Below are positions 63,048-64,000 of a stretch of 64,000 bases of DNA, in pieces (position 1 is the first letter of the stretch; each line of letters opens with the position of its first letter). The translations under genes were made by a program, and so were the position numbers. The notes under the pieces were generated by a model. That model was given only the letters and a program-made list of their open reading frames with translations, was not told the DNA's origin and made no database searches. Source of the DNA: Stutzerimonas xanthomarina DSM 18231 (GTDB lineage: Bacteria > Pseudomonadota > Gammaproteobacteria > Pseudomonadales > Pseudomonadaceae). The DNA lies in contig NZ_FQXA01000001.1 in the NCBI RefSeq assembly GCF_900129835.1, forward strand, positions 124,001-188,000, read 5' to 3'.

Positions 63048-64000
63048 ATGAACAGTGCAACCTACACCCTGCCAATCGCCGGCATGACCTGCGCCAGCTG
63101 CGCCGGACGGGTCGAGCGCGCCCTGCTCAAGGTGCCCGGCGTCGCCAGCGCGACTGTAAACCTTGCCGCTGAGCAGGTGCGGGTGGAAGCCGACGACGCC
63201 GATCTCGCCAGGCTGGTGCAGGCGATAGAAAAAGCCGGTTACGGCGTGCCGGTGCAAACTCTGGAGCTGGCTATCGAAGGCATGACCTGCGCCAGCTGCG
63301 TCGGCCGCGTTGAACGAGCGCTATTGAAAGTGCCAGGCGTGCGCAGCGCCTCGGTGAATCTAGCCAACGAACGCGCCCGTATCGAGGTGCTCGGTGCGAT
63401 TGATTCGGCGGTACTGGTCGCGGCAGTGGAAGCCGCTGGCTATCAGGCCCAGATCAGCAGCGATAGTGAGCCCGCCACTGACCGGAGCGAAAGCCGGCTG
63501 CGCCGTGAACGCTGGGCCGTGATCGCGGCGCTACTGTTGGCCGCGCCGCTCGTCATCCCGATGTTTGGCGACCTGCTGGGGCTGCACTGGATGTTGCCGC
63601 CCTGGATGCAGTTCGTGCTCGCTACACCGGTGCAGTTCATTGTTGGTGCGCGTTTCTATGTGGCAGGCTGGAAGGCCGTACGGGCCGGCACTGGCAACAT
63701 GGATCTGCTGGTCGCGATCGGCACCAGCGCAGGCTATGGCCTAAGCCTCTACCAGTGGTGGGCCGCAGAGGCTGGGCAGATGCCGCATCTGTATTTCGAA
63801 GCGTCCGCTGTGGTAATCGCGCTCGTCCTGCTGGGCAAGTACCTCGAAAGCCGCGCCAAGCGCCAGACCAGCGCCGCTATCCGGGCACTGGAAGCGCTCA
63901 GGCCGGATCGTGCGGTACGCGTTGTCGACGGCCGTGAAGAGGATGTCGCCATCGCCGCGCTGCGGTTGGACGATCTGGTACTGGTCAAGCCTGGCGAGCG
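63048..64000 (+). CDS. copA: Cu(I)-exporting P1B-type ATPase, N-terminal part
   Basis: The first 317 codons of a CopA-type ATPase; the frame runs off the window. Two HMA domains (about 6-70 and 74-140) each have GMTCASC and the shared stretch GRVERALLKVPGV, suggesting recent internal duplication or conversion. Four helices follow (about 160-178, 190-208, 228-245 and 255-275) and the start of the actuator domain (GKYLESRAKRQTSAAIRALEAL). The CPC, DKTGT and nucleotide motifs lie beyond the end. GGAGCAACCG precedes the ATG. It exports Cu(I) from the cytoplasm under CueR control. Confidence 0.95.
   Translation, partial: MNSATYTLPIAGMTCASCAGRVERALLKVPGVASATVNLAAEQVRVEADDADLARLVQAIEKAGYGVPVQTLELAIEGMTCASCVGRVERALLKVPGVRSASVNLANERARIEVLGAIDSAVLVAAVEAAGYQAQISSDSEPATDRSESRLRRERWAVIAALLLAAPLVIPMFGDLLGLHWMLPPWMQFVLATPVQFIVGARFYVAGWKAVRAGTGNMDLLVAIGTSAGYGLSLYQWWAAEAGQMPHLYFEASAVVIALVLLGKYLESRAKRQTSAAIRALEALRPDRAVRVVDGREEDVAIAALRLDDLVLVKPGE

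Overview
The window is about 62% GC and carries a typical Pseudomonadaceae gene set. This includes a fruBKA operon with a divergent FruR, a 796-residue membrane glucose dehydrogenase, a type III ornithine decarboxylase, a DksA2/COG0523 pair behind a Zur-like site, REP doublets, and a CueR-type copZ/copA pair. The best guess is a chromosomal segment of Stutzerimonas (Pseudomonas stutzeri group) or a close relative. This is inferred from gene content and recognised protein sequences; no database search was run.

Layout. (1) 1-4663: the end of a TonB-dependent receptor, then a PepSY membrane protein, a periplasmic DUF2271 protein with an SGAT flavinylation-type motif, a DUF4198 protein whose mature N-terminus is probably His, and a membrane-anchored flavodoxin/FNR-type reductase. 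Together they read as an electron path from cytoplasmic NADPH to periplasmic ferric-siderophore reduction. (2) 4800-18304: speC, prfC, a DUF559 protein, gcd, and the fructose PTS with its regulator and operator. (3) 18400-29253: housekeeping and hypothetical genes (MazG-like, cmoM, two DUF4136 lipoproteins, a DMT transporter, a SdiA-regulated-type protein, a MATE pump, DUF2214, a catalase-like protein, an AGCS symporter, a NYN-LOTUS protein and a secreted protein). (4) 29583-31791: a Fur-box-controlled siderophore receptor. (5) 31858-45274: an exopolysaccharide locus. It is mostly on the minus strand and bounded on one side by the relic of an IS3/IS51-group element. It encodes a Wzc-type tyrosine autokinase, a flippase, a WecG/TagA glycosyltransferase, GalE, two closely related GH5 hydrolases in divergent orientation, a Wzy-like polymerase, a GT4 and a DXD glycosyltransferase. 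A 1-kb AT-rich leader with palindromes precedes it. (6) 46300-51672: a DUF2231 membrane protein, two soluble PQQ-type sugar dehydrogenases and a large phytase-esterase-like secreted protein. (7) 51892-62665: an AhpD-like/AraC divergent pair, the Zur-type dksA2-cobW pair, a Cys-rich copper protein, yigZ, a lipoprotein, a repeated DnaA-box element, an adenine deaminase, a LysR/oxidoreductase divergent pair, and a Bcr/CflA pump divergent from a TetR regulator. (8) 62702-64000: copZ and copA, divergent, each with a CueR-type box; copA runs off the window.

Metal handling is a recurring theme: two Fe-siderophore receptors, one with an associated reductase; a zinc-starvation pair; and three copper proteins. 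The most unusual parts are the split flavin/PepSY iron-reduction module at the left edge and the exopolysaccharide locus with a duplicated, divergently transcribed GH5 pair. No tRNA, rRNA, CRISPR array, prophage or intact insertion sequence was seen.
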